A stretch of 64,000 nucleotides of DNA from Flavipsychrobacter sp. (GCA_041392855.1 JAWKLD010000001.1:2094001-2158000), one strand, 5' to 3'. Counted from the stretch's first letter, positions 53,117-61,220 are shown. Notes: generated by a model not told the origin, from the sequence alone. Numbers and translations: made by a program.

Positions 53117-53473
53117 CTACCTTTTCAATTGCACACCCTGCTCCTCATTGTCTATCATGGAGACCATCCCCAACCAATCATAACCATCAGCCCTCCAGTC
53201 AACACCTGCCTCATGCACGTAGATATACACGTGTGTGGGATGTGTGGAATATTTATAGCCATCTGTTTTTTTAGCTGCCTCATATAAGCCATTCAGCAGC
53301 CTGGTCAAATCCTCATTGCTAATACACGCAGGCACTACCACACGCTGCTCAAGCTGTGTTTTTACAGGCACATCATACACATTATTGTAAGCAATAGTGT
53401 GTTGTGGCAATGGTGGCTCAGTAGCACAAGAGCAGAACAGCCCCAAGGTGATAATACATAGTAGTTTTCTCAT
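53117..53473 (-). CDS. Phage-encoded small lipoprotein, unknown
   Basis: From the ATG at 53473 the 118-residue protein has a lipoprotein signal, MRKLLCIITLGLFCSCATEP, with Cys16 as the likely lipid site. An upstream in-frame ATG at 53515 would spoil the signal. The mature part is about 100 residues with HPTHVYIYVHEAGVDWRADG near the C-terminus. No family is recognised. Prophage lipoproteins often alter the host surface, for example in superinfection exclusion, but nothing here shows that directly. Confidence 0.6.
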   Translation of the reverse strand: MRKLLCIITLGLFCSCATEPPLPQHTIAYNNVYDVPVKTQLEQRVVVPACISNEDLTRLLNGLYEAAKKTDGYKYSTHPTHVYIYVHEAGVDWRADGYDWLGMVSMIDNEEQGVQLKR

Positions 53474-53483
53474 AGAAACAAAT

Positions 53484-54152
53484 TTAAAACTTCTTTTCAA
53501 CAACATAATCAGCATATCCTCTATTTAACGCATCATGATAAAATACAATCACCTTATCATATGGCGACAAAAACCAAACGCAATTGCTAAATATGCTATC
53601 TAAGAACCTATGAGACTCAGGCAATGAAAAGTAAACTTCTTTATAATAAACAGGCATCAGTACAACCATGTCACTTTTTTTAAATCCATTATCACACCAC
53701 TTTTCAATTATTCCCTCAACAAAAACAATAGCTGCTCTCATTTTATTTTGAGTAAACCTATCTGATGGAGTTTGTATAGCTATTGCTGTTAAATCTACTT
53801 TTTTAGGAACTGTAAACAAGTTAAATATATACCCATCTTCATTCCCGTCTGCAACTAGGACAAAATCACCAATTGAATTAAACACAACAGATGCGTGCAT
53901 GGTTGTTTCTAAAAACTCAACATCAAAATACCCATTATAACACAGGCAAGAAAACATTACCTCCAATTCAGCAGGCAAAAACACACATATATTGCGCATG
54001 CCTTTTTTATTTAGAATAAAAACGTGTTCATTGACAAAGTCAATAATCTCTTTAATCTTCTCAGGTGTATAATACAAAGCCCTTTCCAGTTCCATACCGC
54101 CAACACATCTCTGCACTATATCATCAAATGGTATTTTAACTTTTACATCCAT
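53484..54152 (-). CDS. Hypothetical phage protein, 222 residues
   Basis: The protein reads as two similar-looking alpha/beta halves, with NICVFLPAELEVMFSCLCYN in the first and DMVVLMPVYYKEVYFSLPES in the second, which suggests an internal duplication. No known domain is recognised. Repeat element D (54181-54198) lies 29 bp before its ATG, in the gap to the upstream gene. Confidence 0.55.
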   Translation of the reverse strand: MDVKVKIPFDDIVQRCVGGMELERALYYTPEKIKEIIDFVNEHVFILNKKGMRNICVFLPAELEVMFSCLCYNGYFDVEFLETTMHASVVFNSIGDFVLVADGNEDGYIFNLFTVPKKVDLTAIAIQTPSDRFTQNKMRAAIVFVEGIIEKWCDNGFKKSDMVVLMPVYYKEVYFSLPESHRFLDSIFSNCVWFLSPYDKVIVFYHDALNRGYADYVVEKKF

Positions 54153-54180
54153 AACCTTTATTTACTATTAACAAATATAC

Positions 54181-54198
54181 TGTTTAAACAGTGTTTAA
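54181..54198 (+). repeat. Prophage 18-bp repeat element, copy D
   Basis: TGTTTAA-ACAG-TGTTTAA, between two minus-strand early genes; its left part is also the perfect palindrome CTGTTTAAACAG (54180-54191). Confidence 0.7.
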
Positions 54199-54599
54199 AT
54201 ACTATCCATATGCTTTTTGTGCATCTCTCCAAACTGTGTGACTAGGTGGGGCAATTCTAATGGCGTATGGTCGTTAAGTGGCTTATTGTACCTGCCATAA
54301 AACTCACACCATTCATTAACACGTCTTAGCGTTTCTACCTTTCCTGAGAAACTAAAGGAGTTGCCCCAACCCATATCATATGCCATGCTTATAATCTTCT
54401 TACGCATTTTATCGGCTGATTGGTATTCAGGGCTCTCCAGTTTGGCAATGAGCTCATCAGCATCATAGTCGCTCAAGTCTTTAACGCTATTGGTGCGCCC
54501 GTCTGTAAACTGAGATATAAGCTCACGGCGCTCCTCATCACCTGCCAATCCTAGCGAGCTCAATACGCCAAATAGTTCTTTTCTTTTTTCGTGGTTCAT
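54195..54599 (-). CDS. Phage protein with GemA/gp16-like C-terminal pattern
   Basis: The 134-residue protein has a C-terminal half reading KMRKKIISMAYDMGW and LRRVNEWCEFYGRYNKPLND, then LELPHLVTQF. This resembles the end of DUF1018/GemA (Mu gp16) proteins in layout (basic helix, GW turn, Trp helix). GemA affects host gyrase and gene expression. The call is tentative. Confidence 0.4.
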   Translation of the reverse strand: MNHEKRKELFGVLSSLGLAGDEERRELISQFTDGRTNSVKDLSDYDADELIAKLESPEYQSADKMRKKIISMAYDMGWGNSFSFSGKVETLRRVNEWCEFYGRYNKPLNDHTPLELPHLVTQFGEMHKKHMDSI

Positions 54600-54626
54600 T
54601 GTCTTATTATTTTTAGTAGTGATTAA

Positions 54627-55061
54627 TTATTTCATTTTATCGTAGTCGTTCATATATCGTTGTTGCCTTAGCCAAGCATCAGGCGCTTTGGAATTTTTGT
54701 AAGGATTGCGAGCACACCAACGTCTATAGGCAGGCATTATTTTAAACACGCGCACCTTTTGCTCTATGGTCATTTTATTCCATACTGCCTCAGCCTCTTT
54801 TTTGTTGATTTTCTGCTCACACCACACCGCCCAAAACGCCTCAAAACTTAGGTCTGCTTTTACCTTATCTACCTCAAAGCCTGCTCTTTTTGCCCACTGC
54901 ACCAACGGCTGCTCTAGTACTGGTACGTGGCGCAACACCCACTCCAGTTGATGAGGCTGCATGGTAATGCTGCTTATCAATGTGCTCACTATATCATCAG
55001 CATCATATGCCAACTCAATGCAGCCCTCAAAGTCTTTATGTGTTAGTATGTACTTATTCAT
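54627..55061 (-). CDS. Hypothetical phage protein, replication-type C-terminus
   Basis: The 144-residue protein ends with FWAVWCEQKINKKEAEAVWN, KMTIEQKVRVFKIMPAYRRW and KAPDAWLRQQRY. That layout is seen at the ends of many phage replisome-organiser or helicase-loader proteins. The N-terminal half is not recognised. It sits 12 bp after the RecA-like ATPase gene. Confidence 0.5.
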   Translation of the reverse strand: MNKYILTHKDFEGCIELAYDADDIVSTLISSITMQPHQLEWVLRHVPVLEQPLVQWAKRAGFEVDKVKADLSFEAFWAVWCEQKINKKEAEAVWNKMTIEQKVRVFKIMPAYRRWCARNPYKNSKAPDAWLRQQRYMNDYDKMK

Positions 55062-55073
55062 TGCTGTAGCTGT

Positions 55074-55769
55074 TTACTCCTCTTCATAAATATCTTGGTT
55101 GTCCATCTGCACATCTTTGTGCTCCAATACTCGTGCTACCTCTTTAGGGTAGGCTGTAGGGTCGTCAAAGAGCAACTCACTTACACGCTCCTCCCAAATA
55201 ATAAATGGCAGGTTGCCCCCAAAGCGAGAACGTGGATAAGCCACATACTTATTGACTCTTATTTTTATATCACACATAAACTCCACATCCTTTGCATATT
55301 GGCTTTTTGGGAAATCACCCTTGCCCCATGCTACTATTACAAATGACTTTTTAGGAAATAGCTTAACGAGTTGTTTAAACTGCTCAGTTGTGAGGCGTAG
55401 ATAATCCAAGCTGTCAATGAATATTATATCGGGTCTATTCCTTTTACTGAGGTAATCCACCAACTCTGTAAAAGTTGTTTTCTCTGCAAGTATCAACCGC
55501 TTTGAAACTTCGTGCATATCCTCATCTCTAAATGCCTGCTGTATGGTTTTACTGATACCCTCCTCTTCACTTACATAGAGCACCTTTTTAAACTGTGTGA
55601 GGTACTTAGCATACATCACGCAAAAGCGTGTTTTACCGTTGCCACTCTCTCCATGAATAAGGCATTTGAAATTCACCTCAGGGTTGCCAAAAGAGGCTTG
55701 CCATCTACCCTCAAACTGTAGCTCTTTAAACTTTTTTTGTAATAGTTGCTTTACGCCTATTGTTTGCAT
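55074..55769 (-). CDS. RecA/RadA-like P-loop ATPase
   Basis: The 231-residue protein has Walker A GESGNGKT (about 40-47), a strand-Glu motif VLYVSEEEG (about 68-76) and Walker B DIIFIDSLDYL (about 113-123), the RecA/DnaB-type core. The short length suggests a recombination or helicase-loading ATPase. It lies in the early region next to an HNH nuclease gene. A second, different ATPase (MuB-like) is encoded at 60301-61158. Confidence 0.75.
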   Translation of the reverse strand: MQTIGVKQLLQKKFKELQFEGRWQASFGNPEVNFKCLIHGESGNGKTRFCVMYAKYLTQFKKVLYVSEEEGISKTIQQAFRDEDMHEVSKRLILAEKTTFTELVDYLSKRNRPDIIFIDSLDYLRLTTEQFKQLVKLFPKKSFVIVAWGKGDFPKSQYAKDVEFMCDIKIRVNKYVAYPRSRFGGNLPFIIWEERVSELLFDDPTAYPKEVARVLEHKDVQMDNQDIYEEE

Positions 55770-56096
55770 TTAATTGTCTGTTGTGTTGTTAGTAAAGTCA
55801 ATTTTCAATTGTTGGTCTCCTTTCCAGTTCCTACCGTACCTCCTGTTATCAACGTGCTGTTTAATATCATGCCTCAAGTGGCAGCGTTGGCAAAGAGCAG
55901 CAAGGTTATTAAATCGGTTGTTGTTTTTGTTATGGTCAATATGCGCAACCGTTAATACCACCTTGCTGCCTGTGATGGGGTGAGGCTCATAGTTTGTAGC
56001 TCCACACCACTCACATTTGTTGCCTGCTCTTACAAACCTGATGAGTCTGCTGATGAGTTTCCACTTTGGATGATATGTTGAATAATCACAGGGCAT
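55770..56096 (-). CDS. HNH endonuclease
   Basis: The 108-residue protein has the zinc pair CEWC (about 33-36) and CQRC (about 80-83), with the catalytic VAHIDHNKNNNRFNNLAALC between them, the HNH signature. Phage HNH proteins often help the terminase, but this one is in the early region beside the RecA-like ATPase gene (no gap). Confidence 0.88.
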   Translation of the reverse strand: MPCDYSTYHPKWKLISRLIRFVRAGNKCEWCGATNYEPHPITGSKVVLTVAHIDHNKNNNRFNNLAALCQRCHLRHDIKQHVDNRRYGRNWKGDQQLKIDFTNNTTDN

Positions 56097-56099
56097 CTC

Positions 56100-56501
56100 T
56101 TAGTATTTAAAATCAGTCCAATGTATTAACCTGAAATATTTGCATTGTTGTGGTTCTTTTTCTAAAATCGGGATGAACCAATCTTCCATCTCATCTACAC
56201 TGTCAAATCCATCATTTAAGGCAAGTTCCATTTTTTCAGGATAGTACAACTCAGCATAGCCAAATGCACCGCTACCACCCGTAATAGAAATATGCAGCAT
56301 CCAATCATAAGACATAAAAACCCTTTGCACTCCAGTACACTCACCAACATGGAAACAATTATAATTTGCTGTTCTCACGCCTGTAGCCATGTGCATCTTT
56401 AACCCTTTGTGCCATCTATTATGCACATCCTCTCTCATAGTATGAATTTTAGTGCCTGCTAATATCTTAGGCTTAAACTGTTCCTTAAATCCGATTATCA
56501 T
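56100..56501 (-). CDS. ASCH/PUA-like small protein
   Basis: From the ATG at 56501 the 133-residue protein starts MIIGFKEQFKPKILAGTKIH followed by TMREDVHNRWHKG. This resembles ASCH-type RNA/nucleotide-binding proteins in phages (IxxFKxxFxxxIxxGxKxxTxR). An upstream in-frame ATG at 56543 exists, but that stretch overlaps one arm of a GC-rich inverted repeat and is not family-like. The function is not known. Confidence 0.5.
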   Translation of the reverse strand: MIIGFKEQFKPKILAGTKIHTMREDVHNRWHKGLKMHMATGVRTANYNCFHVGECTGVQRVFMSYDWMLHISITGGSGAFGYAELYYPEKMELALNDGFDSVDEMEDWFIPILEKEPQQCKYFRLIHWTDFKY

Positions 56502-56528
56502 GTTTAGATTTTTATTAGTGAGAAAATA

Positions 56529-56616
56529 TGCGCCCCTGTACACTCTTGAGAAAAAACATCATTTACAACTTTGATTAAGAATAATTAGTTTGAAAAATGA
56601 AACAAGCAGGGGCGCA
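56529..56616. repeat. GC-rich 10-bp inverted repeat in an intergenic gap
   Basis: TGCGCCCCTG (56529-56538) and CAGGGGCGCA (56607-56616) are perfect inverted copies separated by 68 AT-rich bases. They lie between the genes ending at 56623 and starting at 56501. The arms are much richer in GC than their surroundings. Confidence 0.6.
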
Positions 56617-56622
56617 ATGTGG

Positions 56623-56847
56623 TTAATCATAATTCGTCAATGTCATCTTGAAATTTGAGCCACTTCTTTCAAAAAGCACATCAAAGCCATCAATCAAATC
56701 AAAGAATGTTTTAGCACCTCCCTTTGTTATGTTTAAATAGTTCTTTGTTGCGTAAATTGAATACCCATCAATTCTGCATGACATACCATATCTTTTTTGT
56801 AAAGCATAAGCAACTTTTACCAACTTCTCCTCTCTACTCATCGCCAT
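56623..56847 (-). CDS. Hypothetical phage protein
   Basis: From the ATG at 56847 the product is 74 residues starting MAMSREEKLVKVAYALQKRY; a start at 56880 is possible but would overlap the previous gene by 47 bp. The sequence suggests an alpha/beta protein with NITKGGAKTFFDLIDGFDVL. No family is recognised. Confidence 0.5.
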   Translation of the reverse strand: MAMSREEKLVKVAYALQKRYGMSCRIDGYSIYATKNYLNITKGGAKTFFDLIDGFDVLFERSGSNFKMTLTNYD

Positions 56848-57190
56848 CCTTTTGTTGCTCCAAATAATCCAACCTGTCACGCTCAGCAGCTAAGAAAGAA
56901 GCAGCTATAACTACACGCTCTTTGTAAGGTTTTTCTAATAATGTAATCCAGTAGGCTCTTGCAAATGTTCTAGGTTGGGAATAAATCAACATCTTTTTTG
57001 CTTTTTCAGGGAGCTCATCATACTCTTTATCAAATTGGAAAAGCAACATACCAGCTGCCTCTGCTAACTCTCCATTAGGATGTGTTTTTACATCATGCTC
57101 AACAGTGTATTTGTGTTTTGTTATCTGTTTGGCTCTTTCGGCATCTATCAAGTCAATGCCTGTTTTGTGCCCTTGTTTAATCTCAGTCAT
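56834..57190 (-). CDS. Phage early protein, possibly nucleotide-hydrolase-like
   Basis: The 118-residue helical protein reads DLIDAERAKQITKHKYTVEH, then PNGELAEAAGMLLFQFDKEY and a C-terminal LLEKPYKERVVIAASFLAAE. The ERxxQxxK...EHD...GELAxAA layout occurs in phage proteins I associate with dATP/dGTP pyrophosphohydrolase-like domains. The assignment is weak. Confidence 0.5.
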   Translation of the reverse strand: MTEIKQGHKTGIDLIDAERAKQITKHKYTVEHDVKTHPNGELAEAAGMLLFQFDKEYDELPEKAKKMLIYSQPRTFARAYWITLLEKPYKERVVIAASFLAAERDRLDYLEQQKDGDE

Positions 57191-57217
57191 CTGTAGTTAT
57201 TTTTGTTGGTTATAAAA

Positions 57218-57367
57218 TCATTGTGTAATGCTACACTCACAGTGGCATTTGTTCTTTTTTCTTTCTTGCTCCTCTAGTTGGTCAAATCCTACACCCATTA
57301 AAACCCCCATAATTCCACCAATAATTATAGATGGTATCCAGTAGTATTTTTCTATTAGCTTTTTCAT
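57218..57367 (-). CDS. Small membrane protein, 49 residues
   Basis: A minus-strand frame of 50 codons starts MKKLIEKYYWIPSIIIGGIM, continues as one glycine-rich hydrophobic helix (about 9-27), and ends in a charged, cysteine-bearing tail KKNKCHCECSITQ. It lies in an otherwise empty 194-bp gap in line with neighbouring genes. A membrane role (holin-type or other) is possible; no family is known to me. Confidence 0.55.
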   Translation of the reverse strand: MKKLIEKYYWIPSIIIGGIMGVLMGVGFDQLEEQERKKNKCHCECSITQ

Positions 57368-57384
57368 TTCTATTACTGTTTTAG

Positions 57385-57579
57385 TTAGTTATCAAAATCA
57401 TCACCAGTTACTAGAGGCTCATCATACGCATCACCCACATCACCTCCTGCAAAAACGTTATCTCTAAATGCGCCACAGGAGAGGCATATATCATCAGCAA
57501 AACGTCCTATCCAGTTGCAGTGCGCTTTGCCTTTGCACTGTGGCATTACCGTGTTTTCTTGCGAGCTTTCCACGTCCAT
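57385..57579 (-). CDS. Small zinc-ribbon-like protein
   Basis: The 64-residue protein (or 53 from the ATG at 57546) contains four cysteines, CKGKAHC and CLSCG, spaced like a treble-clef/zinc ribbon, and an acidic C-terminus. It overlaps the next gene upstream by 34 bp if the longer start is used and hardly at all from 57546, which favours the shorter form. Function unknown. Confidence 0.5.
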   Translation of the reverse strand: MDVESSQENTVMPQCKGKAHCNWIGRFADDICLSCGAFRDNVFAGGDVGDAYDEPLVTGDDFDN

Positions 57580-57752
57580 TTTGTATTCTTTACCTCCAGT
57601 ACAAACTCAATTAACCCATGTATCAAGTAGTATAGTATCATGTACACAAAGAACAGGATAACATACACCCACATGGCAGGATGCCACCACACGTGTGCAT
57701 CATCTTTCCTGAGTGCGCCAATACCGATTAGTATTTTGTCTATAAATTTCAT
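57546..57752 (-). CDS. Small membrane protein, possible holin
   Basis: The 68-residue protein has a hydrophobic stretch at about 27-52 (MWVYVILFFVYMILYYLIHG) between a polar N-terminus and a basic C-terminal tail (KWTWKARKKTR). Size and topology would allow a holin, but it is in the early region, far from the endolysin. A half copy of the repeat element (57769-57775) lies 17 bp before its ATG. Confidence 0.5.
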   Translation of the reverse strand: MKFIDKILIGIGALRKDDAHVWWHPAMWVYVILFFVYMILYYLIHGLIEFVLEVKNTKWTWKARKKTR

Positions 57753-57834
57753 TGTTAGTTGTTGTTAGTGTTTAAGAAATAGCGAGCGTAGACACGCTCA
57801 CTCTTTTTATTTAACCCGTTTACATGAAACGTCT

Positions 57835-58125
57835 TTAGTGTTTTTCTTGATTACTCATACTATGTGATACAATCATTAATGCCTCCTTTTTAGTCCACCA
57901 ATGAAATTTGTTGTGCATATCACATGATGCCTTACAATCATCTTTTGTAGTGAACACTCTAGCGTTAAACGGTATATCATAACCTGTAGGCAGTAATACA
58001 TTTGCCCCATACCAAAGCCCATCTTTATACACAGGATATTTTACATAGTAGGTTTTTAAATTTTCCTCTAATGGGTAGTTTTTTACCAACTCCTCCAGTG
58101 TTCTATCTTTTTTCTTCTTGCTCAT
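57835..58125 (-). CDS. Hypothetical phage protein, 96 residues
   Basis: The protein begins MSKKKKDRTLEELVKNYPLE and has a later region FNARVFTTKDDCKASCDMHN. It starts by a 4-bp ATGA overlap with the small basic gene upstream. I do not recognise a domain. Confidence 0.5.
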   Translation of the reverse strand: MSKKKKDRTLEELVKNYPLEENLKTYYVKYPVYKDGLWYGANVLLPTGYDIPFNARVFTTKDDCKASCDMHNKFHWWTKKEALMIVSHSMSNQEKH

Positions 58126-58262
58126 AACGCCACGCCTTTACGTTTACGATTGCTGTATCTTCTTTTGAGCTCCCTGTACAGCTTACGGGTTATTTGCTCT
58201 GATTGCCCAACGGTTTGACTTTCTGCAACCCGTGCAAGCCTTTTGGCTACCTTGTTTCTCAT
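58122..58262 (-). CDS. Small basic protein, 46 residues
   Basis: A 47-codon frame begins MRNKVAKRLARVAESQTVGQ and ends in RRYSNRKRKGVAL. It fits exactly between its neighbours: it starts 2 bp after the upstream gene ends, and its stop overlaps the next start as ATGA (58125-58122). This tight packing supports it as a real gene. It may bind nucleic acid. Confidence 0.6.
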   Translation of the reverse strand: MRNKVAKRLARVAESQTVGQSEQITRKLYRELKRRYSNRKRKGVAL

Positions 58263-58264
58263 AT

Positions 58265-58540
58265 CTACTTTTTGTAATACCCTTTGCCAGTATGCTGTCT
58301 AGGGTTGTTAAAAATTTGTTCTAACTGCTTAGTGCTTACGTTTTTTCTAAACAGTTGAGTTTTACCTTTTTTCGGATGTTTTAAGCTTGTTGAAACGGTC
58401 ATAGTTGTTAGGTATATATTTACCCTTGTTGCGCCATCAGAATAAGAAGCCATGCCAATGCTCTCCTGAAAATCAATACAATCATACTTGTACTTGGCTG
58501 CCAACTCATCAACAAGCTCTTTAGGCGTTTTATAATTCAT
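58265..58540 (-). CDS. Hypothetical phage protein, 91 residues
   Basis: The protein starts MNYKTPKELVDELAAKYKYD and has a beta-rich middle with SDGATRVNIYLTTMTVSTSL, then KHPKKGKTQLFRKNVSTKQL. It follows Gam by 19 bp in the early operon. No family is recognised. Confidence 0.5.
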   Translation of the reverse strand: MNYKTPKELVDELAAKYKYDCIDFQESIGMASYSDGATRVNIYLTTMTVSTSLKHPKKGKTQLFRKNVSTKQLEQIFNNPRQHTGKGYYKK

Positions 58541-58559
58541 GCTAACAACTATTAAGTGT

Positions 58560-59066
58560 CTATTTTGCCTCTAAGGCTTTAAAGCTATACTTTGACATAC
58601 CTGAGCTCACACCTACACCTAGTTTTTTAAATAGAGCTACTGAGCCTTTATTGGCTCTGATAGACATGAGCGCAGTCTTGTTTACCGACTTCTTAATGAT
58701 TAAGTATTCTTTATGCTTTTTTGCTTTTTCAATATTGGCAATGACAGCATCCCAATTTGCAACTCCATCAGCAAGCACCAAGGAGGGAGGCAATGCCCTT
58801 TTGCTTACAGTTCCGTGTAGTGTAGTACTGCTCTTTGAGCCATCTGTAAACAACACCTTATCGTTTTGCAGGCAGTACTCTTGTATTACTGCATTAGCTT
58901 CAATATGTGCATTTTCTGCCTCAGCAATTTTTGCTTGGTACTTTTTAGCAATCCTTGAAACATCTTTTTGTTTTTTTGCATCAATCGTTGCTAGTTCTTG
59001 CAACGATTGCACTACTTGCTTTTGCGCTTCTTCAAATTGCTCTTCTGTGATTTTTTTTGTAGCCAT
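58560..59066 (-). CDS. gam: Host-nuclease inhibitor Gam (Mu Gam family)
   Basis: The 168-residue protein has a long N-terminal coiled coil (about 5-65, ATIDAKKQKDVSRIAKKYQA and following), a strand region with LFTDGSKSSTTLHGTVSKRA, and a C-terminal helical part, matching Mu Gam-type proteins related to Ku. They bind DNA ends and protect them from RecBCD-type nucleases. Repeat element E (59077-59094) ends 11 bp before its ATG. Confidence 0.85.
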   Translation of the reverse strand: MATKKITEEQFEEAQKQVVQSLQELATIDAKKQKDVSRIAKKYQAKIAEAENAHIEANAVIQEYCLQNDKVLFTDGSKSSTTLHGTVSKRALPPSLVLADGVANWDAVIANIEKAKKHKEYLIIKKSVNKTALMSIRANKGSVALFKKLGVGVSSGMSKYSFKALEAK

Positions 59067-59076
59067 AATTTTCGAT

Positions 59077-59094
59077 TGTTTAATTAGTGTTTAG
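59077..59094 (+). repeat. Prophage 18-bp repeat element, copy E
   Basis: TGTTTAA-TTAG-TGTTTAG, overlapping the stop of one gene and ending 11 bp from the gam start. Confidence 0.7.
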
Positions 59095-59468
59095 ATGTTA
59101 TTAAAGTATTGAGCCGTGTGTTTGAGTACACGCTCACTTATCCTATTTTTAGATACTGATGATTGTATTATCTCATCTCTTATGCGCATGACTTGCACAT
59201 AGCTTAGAGACTCTTTGGCGATGTAGTCCAGTGCAGCCCCCCATAGTTGGCAAAAGGCAAGGGCAGACACACCGCTGATGCTCACCGTCTTTTTACCATT
59301 CATCCACATCTGTATGAAGGTGTACGCCTGCTCTATAGCGTGTTCTCTTAGCAGGTTGCTGTGCATATCCTTGCCCTCATATTCTTCTATCAGGCTTTCA
59401 TAAGCTCTGCATACTGCTACTAGCTCATTGTCAGTTTTGAACTTTATCTTATGCTTTGGTAGTTTCAT
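59091..59468 (-). CDS. Hypothetical phage early protein
   Basis: The 125-residue helical protein reads LREHAIEQAYTFIQMWMNGK, then SGVSALAFCQLWGAALDYIA and VMRIRDEIIQSSVSK. It overlaps the DnaA-like gene by 20 bp. No family is recognised. Confidence 0.5.
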   Translation of the reverse strand: MKLPKHKIKFKTDNELVAVCRAYESLIEEYEGKDMHSNLLREHAIEQAYTFIQMWMNGKKTVSISGVSALAFCQLWGAALDYIAKESLSYVQVMRIRDEIIQSSVSKNRISERVLKHTAQYFNNI

Positions 59469-59907
59469 TTTGTTGGTATTTGTCCTGTATGGCTGCCTTT
59501 GCGTTTAGATATACAGGGTAGAAATAATCATCTTTAGAAAAGATGTAATCATCCTTTACTTTCAGAGAGTGGTTGATGGAGGAGGTGGAAGTGTTAAACA
59601 TTTTTGCCACTCGGTACAGCTTCAACATTGGAAAATAGGCTACCACCAAGCACACCGCCACCTGCCTTATAGCATTAATCTGTATGGAGGCATTTTTGGG
59701 CTTGTGAGTAATGTATCTTACTGATGTTTTAGAACAAGCTGCCACCTCATCAATCACATCCTGTGGAATAAATTTTGTTTCCCCAATTTTTACCTCCCAT
59801 TCTACCTCATGCCCCAATAGTGTTTGCAAATCCAACTCTGCCCTCCTGATGATCTGCCTAGCTTTATGCACAACCGTGTCTTTACGTTTTTGTTCTACAT
59901 TATCCAT
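59449..59907 (-). CDS. DnaA domain IV-like HTH protein
   Basis: The 152-residue protein has a C-terminal half (about 75-125) reading NAIRQVAVCLVVAYFPMLKL, then YRVAKMFNTSTSSINHSLKV. This closely follows the DnaA DNA-binding domain (R..A.yL......L..Ig..F....Htt..ha...i), with NTSTSSINHS in place of DHTTVIHA. It lacks an ATPase domain. It might bind phage DNA in replication or transcription control. Confidence 0.65.
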   Translation of the reverse strand: MDNVEQKRKDTVVHKARQIIRRAELDLQTLLGHEVEWEVKIGETKFIPQDVIDEVAACSKTSVRYITHKPKNASIQINAIRQVAVCLVVAYFPMLKLYRVAKMFNTSTSSINHSLKVKDDYIFSKDDYFYPVYLNAKAAIQDKYQQNETTKA

Positions 59908-60289
59908 ATACCAGGCTTTTATTAAACTCAGTAATCATTTTGCTGTATGTCTCCTCCATAATGTGTGCGTGTGGATGGTTAGAGAGTGCTATTGGAGAGT
60001 GGATGGTTTTATATTTCAACATACGGTCATTATGCCCCATACCTGTTGCCTCAGGCAAAAACAAATGCTCCTCTCTTTGATACCATTGCGAACGAAACCA
60101 CCCCCAAAACAGTTTGCTTTGACTCATAAAAGCAATTGCCCAATCATCCATATAAAGCACATATCTCATGTACTCCATTCCTGCCTGCATCATATACGCA
60201 CCATACTCCAACTCAGTCCATTCCATTAGGATCATCACCTTTTGCGCAATTGCCCTGTGCTTGTTTTGCATTTCTCTTATTTGACTCAT
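59900..60289 (-). CDS. Hypothetical phage early protein
   Basis: The 129-residue protein starts MSQIREMQNKHRAIAQKVMI and is rich in Met, Trp and Tyr (EWTELEYGAYMMQAGMEYMR). It overlaps the DnaA-like gene by 8 bp and lies 11 bp after the MuB-like gene. No family is recognised. Confidence 0.5.
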   Translation of the reverse strand: MSQIREMQNKHRAIAQKVMILMEWTELEYGAYMMQAGMEYMRYVLYMDDWAIAFMSQSKLFWGWFRSQWYQREEHLFLPEATGMGHNDRMLKYKTIHSPIALSNHPHAHIMEETYSKMITEFNKSLVYG

Positions 60290-60300
60290 GGCATATTGTT

Positions 60301-61158
60301 TTAAGATTTTTGCATTTGCTTCTTAGCGTGTACCAACTTTTTCACCCTCCTAAAATCACCATCGCATTTATTGGTTATTTCCGTAATGGTAAGGGCATCG
60401 CTTATGCCATTGGCAATGCATATAGCTTTTATGTCCTCTTTCAATTGAGCAGGGGTTATAGCTATCTCAATAAACCGCCTGCCTATACGGCTGTATATTT
60501 CTTTGTAGCCTCTACGGTTTAGCTTTACACCCTTATCTATCCTCTTTTCTAAAAAGTTTGTACCTAAGAGCACAATGGCACATTTATCCTCAAGCTCATT
60601 GGAGAAAGTGATAAAGAAGCTTAACACCTGGTCACTCAGTTTATCTGCCTCATCTATAAACAATACAGGCTTATCACAACCCTCTATATAGGTCACTATG
60701 TTATGCATCATATCGCTTACCGTTCCGCTATTATCGCGCAACATGGCTTGCAATATTTTTGAGAGGAACGTCTTACGGTTGAAATATTCACTACAGGCTA
60801 TATACCATGCATTAGCATTTCTTTTGGCGTAGTTCTTAACTGTTGCACTCTTGCTGCCTCCCTCTCTATGTACAATAGCGTGCACATTGGTATAGCGTTG
60901 AGCATCCTCTAAATAACTTGCTATCTTCTTAGAGGTATTTGCAGTCTCTACAAACTGCCATACATCATCAACACCTATTTGCTTTGCAATGCGCCTCCAC
61001 ATCTCATCACTTATCTCATCCCAATTGCCCTTTAACACCTGAGTAATAGTGGCAGAGCTAACTTTGTTTAAAGAGTTTGCTGCTTTGTTTTGGCTATCAT
61101 ACTTGCCTACATAATCAAGTAAAGCCTCTTTGATTTGATGTTTTCTTTCTAGTTGCAT
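60301..61158 (-). CDS. MuB-like DNA transposition ATPase
   Basis: The 285-residue protein has an N-terminal helix-turn-helix part (about 1-60, NKAANSLNKVSSATITQVLK) and an AAA+ core with Walker B VLFIDEADKLSD (165-176) and sensor I IVLLGTNF. The Walker A position reads HREGGSKS (97-104): Lys and Ser are kept but both framing glycines are replaced. MuB selects target DNA and activates MuA. It lies downstream of the transposase gene with one small gene between. Confidence 0.8.
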   Translation of the reverse strand: MQLERKHQIKEALLDYVGKYDSQNKAANSLNKVSSATITQVLKGNWDEISDEMWRRIAKQIGVDDVWQFVETANTSKKIASYLEDAQRYTNVHAIVHREGGSKSATVKNYAKRNANAWYIACSEYFNRKTFLSKILQAMLRDNSGTVSDMMHNIVTYIEGCDKPVLFIDEADKLSDQVLSFFITFSNELEDKCAIVLLGTNFLEKRIDKGVKLNRRGYKEIYSRIGRRFIEIAITPAQLKEDIKAICIANGISDALTITEITNKCDGDFRRVKKLVHAKKQMQKS

Positions 61159-61220
61159 ATTTTGTGTTAGTTTTTAATGAAACGATGAGCATTGCCGATG
61201 TTTGAGCGCAGAGGCAGTGC

